From positions 111,631,401 through 111,695,400 of the forward strand of contig CM035806.1 in assembly GCA_020466095.1 (NCBI GenBank): a stretch of DNA of 64,000 nucleotides, written 5' to 3'. Position 1 is the first letter of the stretch. The number at the start of each line of letters is the position of its first letter. The notes under the pieces were generated by a model. The model was not told the origin of the DNA and searched no databases. It worked only from the letters and a program-made list of their open reading frames with translations. The position numbers and the translations under genes were made by a program. This DNA is from Chlorops oryzae. Lineage: Eukaryota > Arthropoda > Insecta > Diptera > Chloropidae. Of the stretch, positions 53,235 through 64,000 are shown piece by piece.

Positions 53235-53588
53235 GATGTAAAATCTGAGTATGCAGATTTAAAGTCCAATCAATTCTTAGCAAATAAAAAACAACGTTCA
53301 TTTACCTTTTATTTAGACGAAGATTTGCTAATTTAATATTTGTACTCACCTGTGTGCGCGCGATTTGCTACTATGAACTTAGCTTTCGTAGTGCAACAAT
53401 GAAAATCTCATAGTTTTTCTAAATTTTCAATGCAACAAGAACTTTTTTATATTGAGAAGATAATAAAAAAAAACCAACTGTGTGCTGGTGATTTGTCGCC
53501 GCCCTGCAGAAAGTGGGACTAGTCCGGGGAGTAGTCCCCGGAGAAGCCCAAAAATAACTAGGACTCATCCCTCTTAATTTGCGTATGC
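53235..53588. other. No gene recognised
   Basis: Non-coding stretch with a small GC palindrome (GGACTAGTCCGGGGAGTAGTCCCCGG near 53517, split by GGGG). Borders the large hairpin element. Confidence 0.35.
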
Positions 53589-54652
53589 GGGGCAAAACAC
53601 GTCAAGTGTACCACCGGCAAAATTTTTTCTCCCCGATTTGGATGAAACTTGGTACAGTTGTTAAGATGTAAGAGTACGTTAAATGTGCAAAAACAGAGTA
53701 AATTTTAATCACAGGTTGCCGAGATACAGGGTGTCAAAGTTTAGATTTTTTCTTCGAAGAACATATTTCATTGAATTACAATGGGGCTAAAATCGCCTCG
53801 CTTCAAAAATTTTTCGAATGTTTCTTTAAAAAAAATTTCTGAACTTTTCGAAAACAATACTTAAAAAATTTTTCGATAACGGTAAATGAGAAAAATTTGG
53901 CATTTTAGTTTTATTTCTTGATTTTCTAGGAGAGACGTCATTTTTTTTATATTTTTATTTTTTAATTTTGAAATAAAGCTTAGTTGTTCCCCTTTAAAAT
54001 GATGCGTAAATCAGAATGGGCGGACCATGATTAGTGGTCCAAATACACCTTTGAAGATGCTTACCGAGCATATTTCCCTCAATAACCACTAAGCGAGCGC
54101 ATAATTGTCAAGCGCAATCGTTGCGTTCTGTTTTGATATAGCGCTCGCTTAGTTGTTATTGAGGGAAATATGCTCGGTAAGCATCTTCAAAGGTGTATTT
54201 GGACCACTAATCATGGTCCGCCCATTCTGATTTACGCATCATTTTAAAGGGGAACAACTAAGCTTTATTTCAAAATTAAAAAATAAAAATATAAAAAAAA
54301 TGACGTCTCTCCTAGAAAATCAAGAAATAAAACTAAAATGCCAAATTTTTCTCATTTACCGTTATCGAAAAATTTTTTAAGTATTGTTTTCGAAAAGTTC
54401 AGAAATTTTTTTTAAAGAAACATTCGAAAAATTTTTGAAGCGAGGCGATTTTAGCCCCATTGTAATTCAATGAAATATGTTCTTCGAAGCAAAAATCTAA
54501 ATTTTGACACCCTGTATCTCGGCAACTTGTGATTAAAATTTACTCTTTTTTTGCACATTTAACGTACTCTTACATCTTAACAACTGTACCAAGTTTCATC
54601 CAAATCGGAGAGAAAAAATTTTGCCGGTGGTACACTTGACGTGTTTTGCCCC
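53589..54652. mobile_element. 1.06-kb hairpin element with 512-bp arms
   Basis: Arms 53589-54100 and 54141-54652 are inverted copies of equal length that differ at only a few positions by eye, with a 40-bp loop. ATGC flanks both ends (53585-53588, 54653-54656), consistent with a 4-bp duplication. Ends read GGGGCAAAACACGTCAAGTG. No ORF of note. Either a foldback transposon or a recent inverted duplication. Confidence 0.85.
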
Positions 54653-54855
54653 ATGCATGGGCTCAACTGACGCATTTAACATTGCGTTAACCTAGGAAAA
54701 TAACTAGTCACAGTTTTTGCACATATGAACTAGACCGGGAAGTATATACAGTTGGGTCGCTTTTTGGTCAATTTGTATTTTTGTAACTTGAATGAAAAAA
54801 AAAATGTTTTTTATTTTGTTTGCTTTTTTCAAATATTTTTTTCTTACTTTTTAAT

Positions 54856-54935
54856 TTTCTCACCTCGGCCGAACCTCGAACCGCTGATCTCTGGGTTGGT
54901 AAGTCTGCGTCTTAACCATTACGCTAAAAGACCAA
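54856..54935 (-). repeat. tRNA-like sequence, probable SINE
   Basis: On the minus strand a box A-like TAGCGTAATGGTTAAGACG and a box B-like GGTTCGAGGTTCGG have tRNA spacing; stems are incomplete. A second, weaker tRNA-like stretch with the same TTCTCACCT..GAG edge lies at about 55148-55205 in the same orientation. Confidence 0.5.
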
Positions 54936-55457
54936 ATTTAATGTGTTGATCAAAACGCTGGGTTGAGTTTTTGGTTGTTCAAGTTTTTATGAAACGCACG
55001 TATAGAATGTTTCAATACAAAACTTTTTTAATTGAAAAATAAATATTAAAACAATTAAATTAGGAAAAAATGCTTACAAATTTAAAACTATTAAAAAAAA
55101 TTAATTAAAATATGTACATAACAAAACAAAGGTAATTAAAAAAATATTCTCACCTGAGCCAGGTATCAAACCTCGACCTCCTCCGCGAGATGCACCTACG
55201 ATGTCTGACGGAAAATGAAAATCTTTGTATTTTTCGTCAAGCAGGTAACGATGTTAGACGGTGTGTCTGAAGGTCTATATCTATGTTGTTCAACCATCAT
55301 TTGTGCGCGAAATTCAACGTGTGATCACAGAACGGAAAGCGGAAATTTTTTTTAAAAGCGAGCGGAAATTAATTGAAAAAATGAAAGAAAAAATTTTATT
55401 TTGGAACTAATAGAAGTTTATCGTTGTTTGCCGGCTTTGCGGAACGTTAAGTCAAAA
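54936..55457. other. No gene; SINE-like remnants
   Basis: AT-rich sequence around the second tRNA-like stretch; nothing coding recognised. Confidence 0.4.
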
Positions 55458-56725
55458 CAGGCACGTCCAGGATTTTCAGACGGGGGTGGGGGAGGGGTTT
55501 TATATTTCCAATTTTTTGCTGCGTAACAATTTACATTCTTTCGAAACAATACGTCAATGAAACCGATAGTCGTAACAAAAGTATAAAAAAGTAAGAAACA
55601 GAACTCCAAAAGAAGAAGCACCATAGTGTGCGTATAAAAGTTGCTGAAAATTTTATAACTTAAACCAAACCAAACAATCATTGCTGATTTTATTAATTAA
55701 TAGTTTTAATAATTTTTTACAATCAGAACAGGCTTTACCCGAGAGGGAGTTGATCGAGAGTGTGTTTTGCTGTGGTTCAGTGGTATGGAAAGTTCCAACA
55801 AAATGGACATACCAATATCAAGTACATTAAGAGATAATAAAAATATTATTTCATATTACACATTTAATAACGAAAATTTACACTTCATTTAAAAAAAAAA
55901 AATCTAAAACTTCTGAAAGTAGTCGGTGAATATAGTAAATCCCGATACTTGGTTAAGTCAGATTGTCTTAATTTATTTTTTCGATCTCAAAATGTCACTA
56001 AAAATTAATATTTGGACTAATATTGAAAAACTTTCGTGATATTCCTACAGAGTGAAATATTTACTTGAAAAATTTCGAGTGGGTAAAATACCCATGTAAA
56101 CGGCGTTCTGCCGTGCCTGTATTTGATTATCTGCATACACAACTGCATATAAAAAGTTTACGATTGCGAAAAAATTCAAAAATAATCGTGATTATTTGTG
56201 ATTAATGAAAAAATTCGAACCATTCAAAAAATAATACGAATATTTTTTTTTTTGTTGGGTAACATTTAAATGATGCAATGGTGCTCAAAATTTGAAACGG
56301 AATTTTCTCGAAATCCTTACGTGATATAATTTTTTTGATATTTTTCAATTTTTCGGGAGACAAAATCAAACAGAAGCACTAATAAACTCTAAAGGAGGGT
56401 TTCGTTGTAGAACAGTGTAATTTTCATACCTGCTTAAATCGAGTGGGCAACACTGAAGCAGCGCTTAGACGTTCATGCATCTTGAATGGAATTTTATTCT
56501 CGATCACGATACGAGAACAATCTGCCATTTGGACATTGCTCGTCGAACCTAGTAGAGTATGTTTGAACTTCTGAGCTCCGCTCCAATTTTGTAACCGTTT
56601 CCGTTTTGGCTTCTTGAAGTTTTAATTTGTGCCAGAGTGCTTTGGAAATACAATTTAAAATGACATAGTCAGATTGACGACGGGGGGGTTTTAACACCCA
56701 AAATTCCCCCTTGGCTACGTCCCTG
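55458..56725. mobile_element. hAT-like MITE, 1.27 kb
   Basis: Ends CAGGCACGTCCAGGATTTTC and (reversed) CAGGGACGTAGCCAAGGGGG, both followed by C/G runs; 8-bp duplication AGTCAAAA (55450-55457, 56726-56733). No transposase ORF. Confidence 0.85.
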
Positions 56726-56921
56726 AGTCAAAAGAATATACCCAGCGAACATTTATGTCAGACGTGTCTGACGTCAGACAAAATCCGATATTTTGTCAGA
56801 CGATTTACCGATATGTCCGAATTTCCTCTAATTTTTTTTTGCGATATTTATAAGAAATGTCTGGAAATAGTCTGAAGTTCCCTTCATTTCACTATCCGCA
56901 CTTTCTTAGAAAAATCTGTTA

Positions 56922-58025
56922 CCCGACATCTCGATACGCAATTTTTCATGGCATGCCATCTGTCAAAGTGTAGATATTGCCAATGGAGACCGCAAGATGG
57001 CAATTTATGTCTTGCAATATTGCTTGCCATGAAGTTGGCAATGAGCGCCATTTTGCTTTTTTCACAGCTGAAAATCATGATACAGAAAATTTCAAAGTGT
57101 GAAGAACTAAAAAAAATGGAGTGGCGTGCATCGGACGTTATAAAGTTAATTTTGGAATTCTCCCCTATCTTCCCACAAAATATCTTTTAATAGATGTGTT
57201 TCCAAATTGTGCATGTCACGTCCTACTAAAAACGGGTTCTCCCAAAATTTCGGCTTTTTCCTTTTTTCTTCTTCTTCGAATAAATCACAAATATTTTTTA
57301 GAGCATCGAGTGCGCGTACGCAGCGAATTAGAGTTGTGTAGTTCGCGAACGAACTAGTTCAATTGAACTATTCACTCAAATGAACTAGAGATCTAGTTCG
57401 CAAGAATTCAGTTCAGTAGTTCTTTTAGTTCAGTAGTTCGTTTCGCCCAACTTGCTCATTTTACTCTTTCGTTCTTTCTTCATGTACGTTGGGTTGAAGA
57501 GATTAGTTTTCTCTTTTATTAAAAATTTTGCGCTGCCATTTCGAGAACTCGTCCTATTTGAACAAAACTACCAAATTGTCTTCATTACTTTTTATTCAGA
57601 AAACGCACAATTCGAGTGAGATCAAAAACAGTTCGGTAGCTCGCAACAGTTCAATAGCTCTTCTAGTTCAATAGTTCTTCTAGTTCAATAGTTCTTCTAG
57701 TTCAATAGTTCATAATAGTTCGCGAACTAAAAGACCTAAATAGATCGAAGTATTTCGCGAACTATAAGAATGAACTAGTTCGTAATAGTTCGCGAACTAA
57801 AAGAACTAAAAGAACGAACTAGTTCGCGAGGAACGAACGAACTAAAAAGAGCGGTCAGTCAAACGAACTAGAATTGCCAACTCTACAGCGAATTAGCTTG
57901 TTCGTCGCCATTTCACATACGCGGATGGCATAAGATAAACAAGCCCACCCTGGCAATATTGCCAATATTAAGACATAAATTTGACAGATGATATGCCATG
58001 AAAAATTGAATATCGAGACGTAGGG
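56922..58025. mobile_element. piggyBac-type MITE, copy 3
   Basis: CCCGACATCTCGATACGC at the left, ATATCGAGACGTAGGG at the right, with GTTA and TTAT beside the ends, a decayed TTAA. Interrupted by the hAT MITE at 57329. Confidence 0.75.
57329..57885. mobile_element. hAT MITE made of AGTTC/GAACT repeats
   Basis: Ends TAGAGTTG and CAACTCTA with 8-bp duplications CAGCGAAT (57321-57328, 57886-57893). The interior is a degenerate array of TAGTTC and GAACTA motifs in both orientations, able to form many hairpins. No ORF of note. Confidence 0.85.
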
Positions 58026-58485
58026 TTATTTCAGCAGATAAGGTTTGTACATTGTCTGAATTTTTCTAAGGCAGTGATGTCATTTGTTGGGAAATTTTCC
58101 TTTTAAAACGAACTTTTGAAAGTAATGCAGCCTGTAGGAGAAATAAACAGATTTGTTATACTTCCCAAAGGTAAGGATTGTTAGGTATTTTTCCCGAAAG
58201 ATTTAGGGAGTTTTTATTTTGTGATTTAAACAGCACTGTTTTGATTTCAATTTCTAAAGAATTGTTTTTCTATTTTCACGCATCGTGTTAGCTATTTTAA
58301 AGTGCAATTAATTGCTGGATTAAAAAACAACAACAAAAGCTAAGAAGTTAACTTCATAGTTATGATATCACGCCAAGAAATCCGTCGGAAAACGAAAAAG
58401 CCGGTGGAATTGTTGGTTCGAGTATTCTTGGCGCTCGAGTCTAAAGTGGAACAACTGAAAGTTGTAATTTACTCAATGTTGCCAG

Positions 58486-58719
58486 CATATATAACTATAT
58501 ATGTCACTCAGGAGCCGTTTCCATTTTGGCACATTTCTCCACGGTCTTGGGTACCCACCACGGTATTGGGTACCCACCAAAATTAGCATTTTTCACTTGG
58601 GTACTCACCAAAAGTATTTCTCTCTCGCTCTTATTTTGCCTGCCGAGTACCATCTCTTTCTTACTGGCGCGAAATGTCGCGCGCAAAATCTATGAGAGTG
58701 ACATAAATAGTAATATATG
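58486..58719. mobile_element. Family C MITE, complete copy (234 bp)
   Basis: 8-bp duplication GTTGCCAG (58478-58485, 58720-58727). Opposite orientation to the copy at 27786. Confidence 0.9.
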
Positions 58720-58750
58720 GTTGCCAGTACCCCCGAAGCTTCAATTGGAG

Positions 58751-59506
58751 CATGTAGGACTGTAGGTCTAACTGTCGACGTTGAAAAGCCTCTGCCGCGA
58801 TGGGGATATACACCATTAGGCAGGCATAGGAAATTCAACAAATTGGGGATATTCACCAAAAAGCTACCAACAAAAACCTTAAGCAGGAATATGAAATTCA
58901 ACAAATTCGAGAAATTCACCAGAAAGCTACCAACAACAATACGGGCAGACACAAAGTGGCACTATGATGCCACTTGCAAGAAAATTATCAAAGAATCACG
59001 GCGTCAGCTCGGTTTTTTATATTGCTTGAAAAGTTCATAATTGAAACTTTAATAAATATATTGCGATATGTTTTTGCTCAATGTGCGCGAATGTTTTCAT
59101 TTTGTAATAAATTTACATACATTTTTGACTACGGCTACGAATTTGATTGTACATAGAATTTAGTATTTTTGCTGAAACAGTGTGATCAAAAAGTTATGTG
59201 GACAGGGTAGGACTACAAAACAATTTATATTTCTCCTTGATATTGAGTTTCCTTGATTAGTTTTATGTTTTTCAAGCTTTTCATGGCATTTTATGAGTTT
59301 GGTAGATATTTTATATGTAATGGACTCGAAAATCGCCCAAAATTAAAAATAAAAGTGGCAATGCATTTCACCACAGCAGAGCTAAAGATTTCGCTGCCAT
59401 AGCATGCTTCTCTTTTCCTCGTGCTTTATGCATATGTTGAAGCAGCGTAGCTCTAACACATTGCAGGGATTAGGAAGAAGAAGAGTTAGACCTATAGTCC
59501 TATATG
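58751..59506. mobile_element. Family F P-like MITE, complete copy 4 (756 bp)
   Basis: 8-bp duplication AATTGGAG (58743-58750, 59507-59514). Starts CATGTAGGACTG, ends AGTCCTATATG. Confidence 0.92.
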
Positions 59507-59947
59507 AATTGGAGAAGCTGGCGTTATGCATTTAGAAAGTGCAGTGAAACGGAATACTGCATACTATTACAAATGTAATAAACTAAAAAAATTGTTTAAT
59601 AAAACTATTTGTTTCAAATATGAATATGTCTGTTTTTTTTTACAAAAATTCTAAATAAGACATTCCTGAGAAAATCAGACGTTTATCGAATAAAAAGTTC
59701 GATTTCTTTACGAAATCTAAGCGACAAACCGTAAAAAATGTCCGACATACATCAGAAAGTTCGGTTATTTTTGCCGAATGTGTTAAGACATATGTATCTT
59801 AAATTCCCTCTAGAACTTCTCAAGAATTTCACTACGAATACTTTACGAAATCAGCCCAGAATGTCGAAAATTCCCTCAGAAATTTCTCAGAAAAAACATT
59901 CCGATATCTTTTCAACCGCTTATACAACTTTCGGTACAGTTTCTAAT

Positions 59948-60812
59948 GCGCCCGTTTAGACGTGCTTCAACATCGTTCAACAAAACGCAGTTCGTTGGAG
60001 AGACGCTAGCGGGGAGAGGAAGATGGTTTTTGTTGAACGTACTCGGCTATTCTCTTTGTGCCTGTATTCTTAGCGTGAAACTTGAAAACAACCCCTGTGC
60101 GATTTTTACATTTGCTTCAAATATTTTTGTCATTCGAGCGGAAAGGTTCGAATGCCTTCGCTAAAAATTTTTTTTTTTTTTTTAGCATTTCGTTTAATAT
60201 TTTTCATTTTATTAGCTTTTTAATTATTTTAAATTCGAAATTTGATTTTTATTTTTGAACGAAAAATAATATAAATCAAGCAATAAGATTTATTTTTGAT
60301 TGTTTTAAATAAAACTTATAACTGTTACAATCTCTCCTATTTATAAATTAAGATGAAAATAAAAACAAACATATCCAAGCAATATTAAATAGTTTTTGTT
60401 TTTCTGAAATTGCATTGCTGTATTCAGTGCCGTAGCAATTCTGTTTTGCGTGAGGGGGAAAAATTATTTTTCCAATTTGCGTGGGGGGAACAATAATTTT
60501 TTCAATTTTATTCATGGGCAAAAACAAAAATGCGTGGGGGGGAAATCCCCCTCTTGCCCCTATGGTTGCTACGGCACTGGTTGTATTTGCGTTCAATACA
60601 TTCGGAATATCAATCCTTTTTGAGAGATGCATAAGGAATAATTTTCTTTCATTTCTAACATCGTTCCTACGCGCAAGAGGGAAACGTCGAAATATAAAAT
60701 GTTGAAGCATTTGTTGAACGAAGCAGTTTTTGGCTGTGTGGACACGAACGAAACATGAAAAGGGAATCTGATAATTTGTTGAACGATGTTGATCATACGT
60801 CTAAACGGGCGC
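59948..60812. mobile_element. Palindromic MITE (GCGCCCGTTTAGACG ends)
   Basis: Inverted ends GCGCCCGTTTAGACGTGCTT and CATACGTCTAAACGGGCGC; AAT duplications (59945-59947, 60813-60815). Contains a 155-bp hAT MITE. Confidence 0.82.
60425..60579. mobile_element. 155-bp hAT MITE (CAGTGCCGTAGCAA ends)
   Basis: CAGTGCCGTAGCAA left, TTGCTACGGCACTG right; GCTGTATT and GTTGTATT beside them (one mismatch). G-run rich interior. Confidence 0.85.
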
Positions 60813-60903
60813 AATGGAAATCGGCATCAGACTCGGCAATTTCTTCAGACATTCTGTCAGATGTCTGACGGAAATCGGCAAAAAATGTTCGCTGGGTAGT
60901 GAC

Positions 60904-61660
60904 CATGTAGGACTGTAGGTCTAACTCTTCTTCTTCCTAATCTCTGCAATGTGTTAGAGCTACGATGCTTCAACATAGGCATATAGCATGAGGAAAAGAG
61001 AAGCACGCTATGGCAGCGAAATCTTTAGCTCTGCTGTGGTGAAAAGCATTGCCACTTGTATTTTTAGTTTTGGGCGATTTTCGGGTACATTACATATAAA
61101 ATATCTACCAAACTCATAAAATGCCATGAAAAGCTTGAAAAACATAAAACTAATCAAGGATTTTCAATATTAAGAAGAAATAGAAATTGGTCTTTTAGTC
61201 CTACCTTGTGCACATAACTTTTTGATCACACTGTTTCAGCAAAAATACTAAATTCTACGTACAATCAAATTCGTAGCCGTGGTCAAAAATGTATGTCAAT
61301 TTATTACAAAATGAAAACATTCGCGCACATTAAGCAAAAACATAACGTAATATATCTATTAAAGTTTCAATTATGAACTTTTCAAGCAATATAAAAAACC
61401 GAGCTGACGCCGTGTTTCTTTGATAATTTTCTTGCAGGTGGCATCATAGTGCCACTTTGTGTCTACCCGTATTGTTGTTGGTAGCTTTCTGGTGAATTTC
61501 TCGAATTTGTTGAATTTCCTATTCCTGCTTAAGGTTTTTGTTGGTAGCTTTTTGGTGAATATCCCCAATTTGTTGAATTTCCTATGCCTGCCTAATGGTG
61601 TATATCCCCATCGCGGCAGAGGCTTTTCGACGTCGACAGTTAGACCTACAGTCCTACATG
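60904..61660. mobile_element. Family F P-like MITE, copy 5 (757 bp), first of a tandem pair
   Basis: Reverse orientation to copies 2 and 4. Preceded by GTAGTGAC (60896-60903). Its right end CAGTCCTACATG joins directly to an internal family F sequence without a duplication. Confidence 0.88.
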
Positions 61661-62547
61661 GTGTTAGAGCTACGTTGCTTCAACATAGGCATATAGCATG
61701 AGGAAAAGAGAAGCATGCAATGGCAGCGAAATCTTTAGCTCTGCTGTGGTGAAATGCATTGCCACTTTTATTTTTAATTTTGGGCGATTTTCGAATGAAT
61801 TACATATAAAATATCTACCAAACTCATAAAATGGTATGAAAAGCTTGAAAAACATAAAACTAATCAAGGAAACTCAATATCAAGGAGAAATATAAATTGT
61901 TTTGTAGTCCTACCCTGTCCACATAACTTTTTGATCACACTGTTTCAGCAAAAATACTGAATTCTATGTACAATCAAATTCGTAGGCGTAGTCAAAAATG
62001 TACGTCAATTTATTACAAAATGAAAACATTCGTGCACATTAAGCAAAAACATATCGAAAAACATTTATTAAAGTTTCAATTATGAACTTTTCAAGCAATA
62101 TAAAAAACCGAGCTGACGCCTTGTTTTTTTGATAATTTTCTTGCAAGTGGCATCATAGTGCCATTTGTGTCTACCCGTATTGTTGTTGGTAGCTTTCTGG
62201 TGAATTTCTCGAAGGAGTTGAATTTCCTATTCCTGCCTAATGGTGAATTTGTTATTAGCGGCAGAGGCTTTTCTACGTCGAGAGTTAGACCCATATATTA
62301 CTATATATGTCACTCTCATAGATTTTGGGCGGGACATTTCGCGCCAGTTAGAAAGAAATGTTACTCGGCAGGCAAAAAAAGAGCGAGAGATAAATACTTT
62401 TGGTGAGTACCTAAGTGAAAAATGCTCATTTTGGTGGATACCCAAGACCGTGGTGGGTACCCAAGAACGTGTTGAAAAGAGCCAAAATAGAAACGGCTCC
62501 TGAGTGACATATATAGTTATATATGGTTAGACCTACACCCCTACATG
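61661..62547. mobile_element. Family F P-like MITE, copy 6 (left-truncated), second of the pair
   Basis: Begins inside the family at GTGTTAGAGCTACG and ends CCCCTACATG, followed by ATAGTGAC (62548-62555), which matches the duplication before copy 5 at 7 of 8 positions. Contains a complete family C copy. Confidence 0.82.
62292..62525. mobile_element. Family C MITE, complete copy (234 bp)
   Basis: 8-bp duplication GTTAGACC (62284-62291, 62526-62533) within family F sequence. Confidence 0.92.
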
Positions 62548-63156
62548 ATAGTGACCGGAATTTAAAAAACGCTAGCTACGAAACGAAAGAAGTGACGCTG
62601 GATATAGTAGAGGTGGAGAAATATCGATAGTCGGGACCATCGATAGTGGTCGATAGTTTTTGTAAAACCATCGATATACTATCGATAGTTTTTGATAGTC
62701 TGTAAAGTCAGGCATTTTTTAAAAACCTAGTTTTTTATTCTTAATGAAAAATTCACAAAATAAACGAAAGTTTGGAATACGAGGTAAAATCGGTTAACCG
62801 AAAATGATGGGTGGACATCTTTGAAAGCAAAAGTTGATGAAAGAGTCAGCTGATTTAAGCTATATATTGGCTTGCCATTTTTTTTCATCACGTTGCACCC
62901 TTGCTACTAAATCGCTACAATTCGAAAATTTTTAAATCAATTTCTTATACGTTCGACTACAGTTTTCTGAAAGAAACTCCACACCTATAAAATTAACTCT
63001 TCCTTTTACTGATGCAGAGTAATTTGAAGTTCGAAAAAAATATATGTTTCAAGAGAGATTGTATGATTTGCGTTAAATGCAAATTTTGAATTGTTCCGAT
63101 TTAGTAAGGTGTGATACAGACGAAATTTAAATTCCCACATTTAAGATTACCCGTAA

Positions 63157-63531
63157 TAGCATGTCCTCACTATAGCCCAAATTAAGTAATTTCAGAGTTT
63201 TCGTAATTTCGCTTGAAATTACACAGAATTTGCGTCATTTCGCCATACTGGAATCTGTGAAATGAAATTACTCTACTGTCGTCATTTCACCGAAATTATT
63301 CATGAAATTAATATAAAACCGCATGCAGCCCTGATTTTGTAGTAGATTTTGCTTGAATCCTCTGTAAATGCATCCCTGGAACTTTGAATGAAATTTCGTT
63401 CATTTGAAATCTTGTAAACGGAAAGCAAATGAAATTACGATTACCGAAATTACGACTATGTGGACGGGTTTGAGGTTGAAAGTACGAAAACACCGAAATT
63501 ACTTAATTTGGGCTATAGTGAGGACATGCTA
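63157..63531. mobile_element. Palindromic MITE (TAGCATGTCCTCACTATAGC ends)
   Basis: Inverted ends TAGCATGTCCTCACTATAGC and GCTATAGTGAGGACATGCTA, extending inward to CCAAATTAAGTAATTTC; TAA duplications (63154-63156, 63532-63534). 375 bp. Confidence 0.87.
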
Positions 63532-63654
63532 TAAGATATAATTCCCTATTACTTGAAATAAATGTTTGAGTCAAATTCCCACAAAAAGGGAAAATTGGCA
63601 TTAGTTCCCAGCACTGCTGTGGGCCTGAATAAAGAGCTAGATCATGCGCAATAC

Positions 63655-63811
63655 GCTATTTACACGTTAAGACATTTCGATAATGAAACAAATTTTCGAT
63701 TGCAAGGGAGGCAGGGGGAAGAGAGAAAAACACTACCATACCACATCCCCGTGCGTCCTTAGCCCACAAAAATGGTGTTTCATTATCGAAATGTCTTAAC
63801 GTGTAAATGGC
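63655..63811. mobile_element. 157-bp palindromic MITE (GCTATTTACACGTTAAG ends)
   Basis: Arms GCTATTTACACGTTAAGACA and TGTCTTAACGTGTAAATGGC, continuing through TTTCGATAATGAAACA. No clear target duplication. The 66-codon ORF across it is incidental. Confidence 0.7.
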
Positions 63812-64000
63812 CTCCAAGAAGGGCCACGTCGACATTACTTAATACTTGATTAGACTATCGAAAACTATCGATAGGTGAGGACTATCGATGGCTATTCGAT
63901 AGTGCCAAACCCTCGATAGTGCCGATAGTACTATCGATAGTTCTCCACCTCTAGGATATAGGATCACTCATAATATTTTTTAGGTTTTGCCGACGGGAAA

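Larger units (their letters stand above)
56741..60896. mobile_element. TA-flanked element with CCCAGCGAACATT ends, host of many insertions
   Basis: Left CCCAGCGAACATTTATGTCA, right AAAAAATGTTCGCTGGG, TA on both sides (56739-56740, 60897-60898), and subterminal GTCAGACG/CTGTCAGATG motifs. 4.16 kb in all, but most of it is inserted elements (piggyBac-type, two hAT MITEs, families C and F, a GCGCCC MITE). No transposase seen. Probably Tc1/mariner-like by its TA target. Confidence 0.75.
62608..63953. mobile_element. hAT-like element with ATCGATAG subterminal repeats
   Basis: Ends TAGAGGTGGAGAAATATCGA and (reversed) TAGAGGTGGAGAACTATCGA with 8-bp duplications GGATATAG (62600-62607, 63954-63961). 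Many ACTATCGATAG motifs lie near both ends, possibly transposase sites. Two further MITEs lie inside. No transposase. Confidence 0.88.

Noticed and set aside
55418..55681. 87-codon ORF with proline run
   Set aside because: The proline run is the G/C-rich end of a hAT MITE read on the minus strand.
63562..63762. 66-codon ORF near the right end
   Set aside because: It crosses the border of a palindromic MITE and resembles no family.

Overview
This window looks like nuclear DNA of a fly, most likely a brachyceran (higher) fly. The basis is AT-rich non-coding DNA, a 76-residue RpL29 with a TCT-type ribosomal-protein promoter, and transposon families typical of flies: Ty3/gypsy, LOA and Jockey LINEs, PIF/Harbinger with MADF-BESS, hAT, piggyBac-type and P-like MITEs. 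I cannot name the species. Only about 1.7 kb (45.9-47.6 kb) carries recognisable host genes; nearly all of the rest is transposons inserted into transposons.

Layout. 1-1403: fold-back copy of a P-like MITE (family F). About 1.4-21 kb: a decayed Ty3/gypsy element (E1; gag, protease, RT, RNase H, integrase, a third ORF). Its integrase is split at 6909 by a second gypsy element (E2, 6913-18805, minus strand) with 2.1-kb LTRs that look almost identical and a 4-bp ACCT target duplication. E2 has an open 1118-residue pol. Its gag is split by a 5'-truncated Jockey-type LINE. The two gag halves carry the two halves of a canonical RING-H2 zinc finger, so this Gag apparently began with a ubiquitin-ligase-type domain.

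22.5-37.0 kb: a PIF/Harbinger transposon with a broken transposase on the plus strand and a MADF-BESS partner on the minus strand whose four exons still form one open frame. Its introns and exons hold a hAT MITE (itself carrying a tRNA-derived SINE), a P-like MITE, a TA-flanked MITE, and an 8.6-kb hAT-like element with inverted arrays of a TTTGGGC-type repeat. That element in turn holds a 127-bp tandem array, tRNA-like sequences and a nearly full-length LOA-clade LINE with an intact 1210-residue ORF2.

37-45.5 kb: nested palindromic MITEs (3-bp or TTAA target duplications). 45.9-47.6 kb: RpL29 and a convergent queuosine-salvage gene (QNG1-like). 48.4-64 kb: a dense set of MITEs, including a 1.06-kb hairpin with 512-bp arms, a 4.2-kb TA-flanked element holding six further inserts, a tandem P-like pair sharing one target duplication, and a hAT-like element with ATCGATAG motifs.

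Element boundaries were found by pairing terminal repeats with flanking target duplications by eye. Identities and ages are estimates, not alignments.
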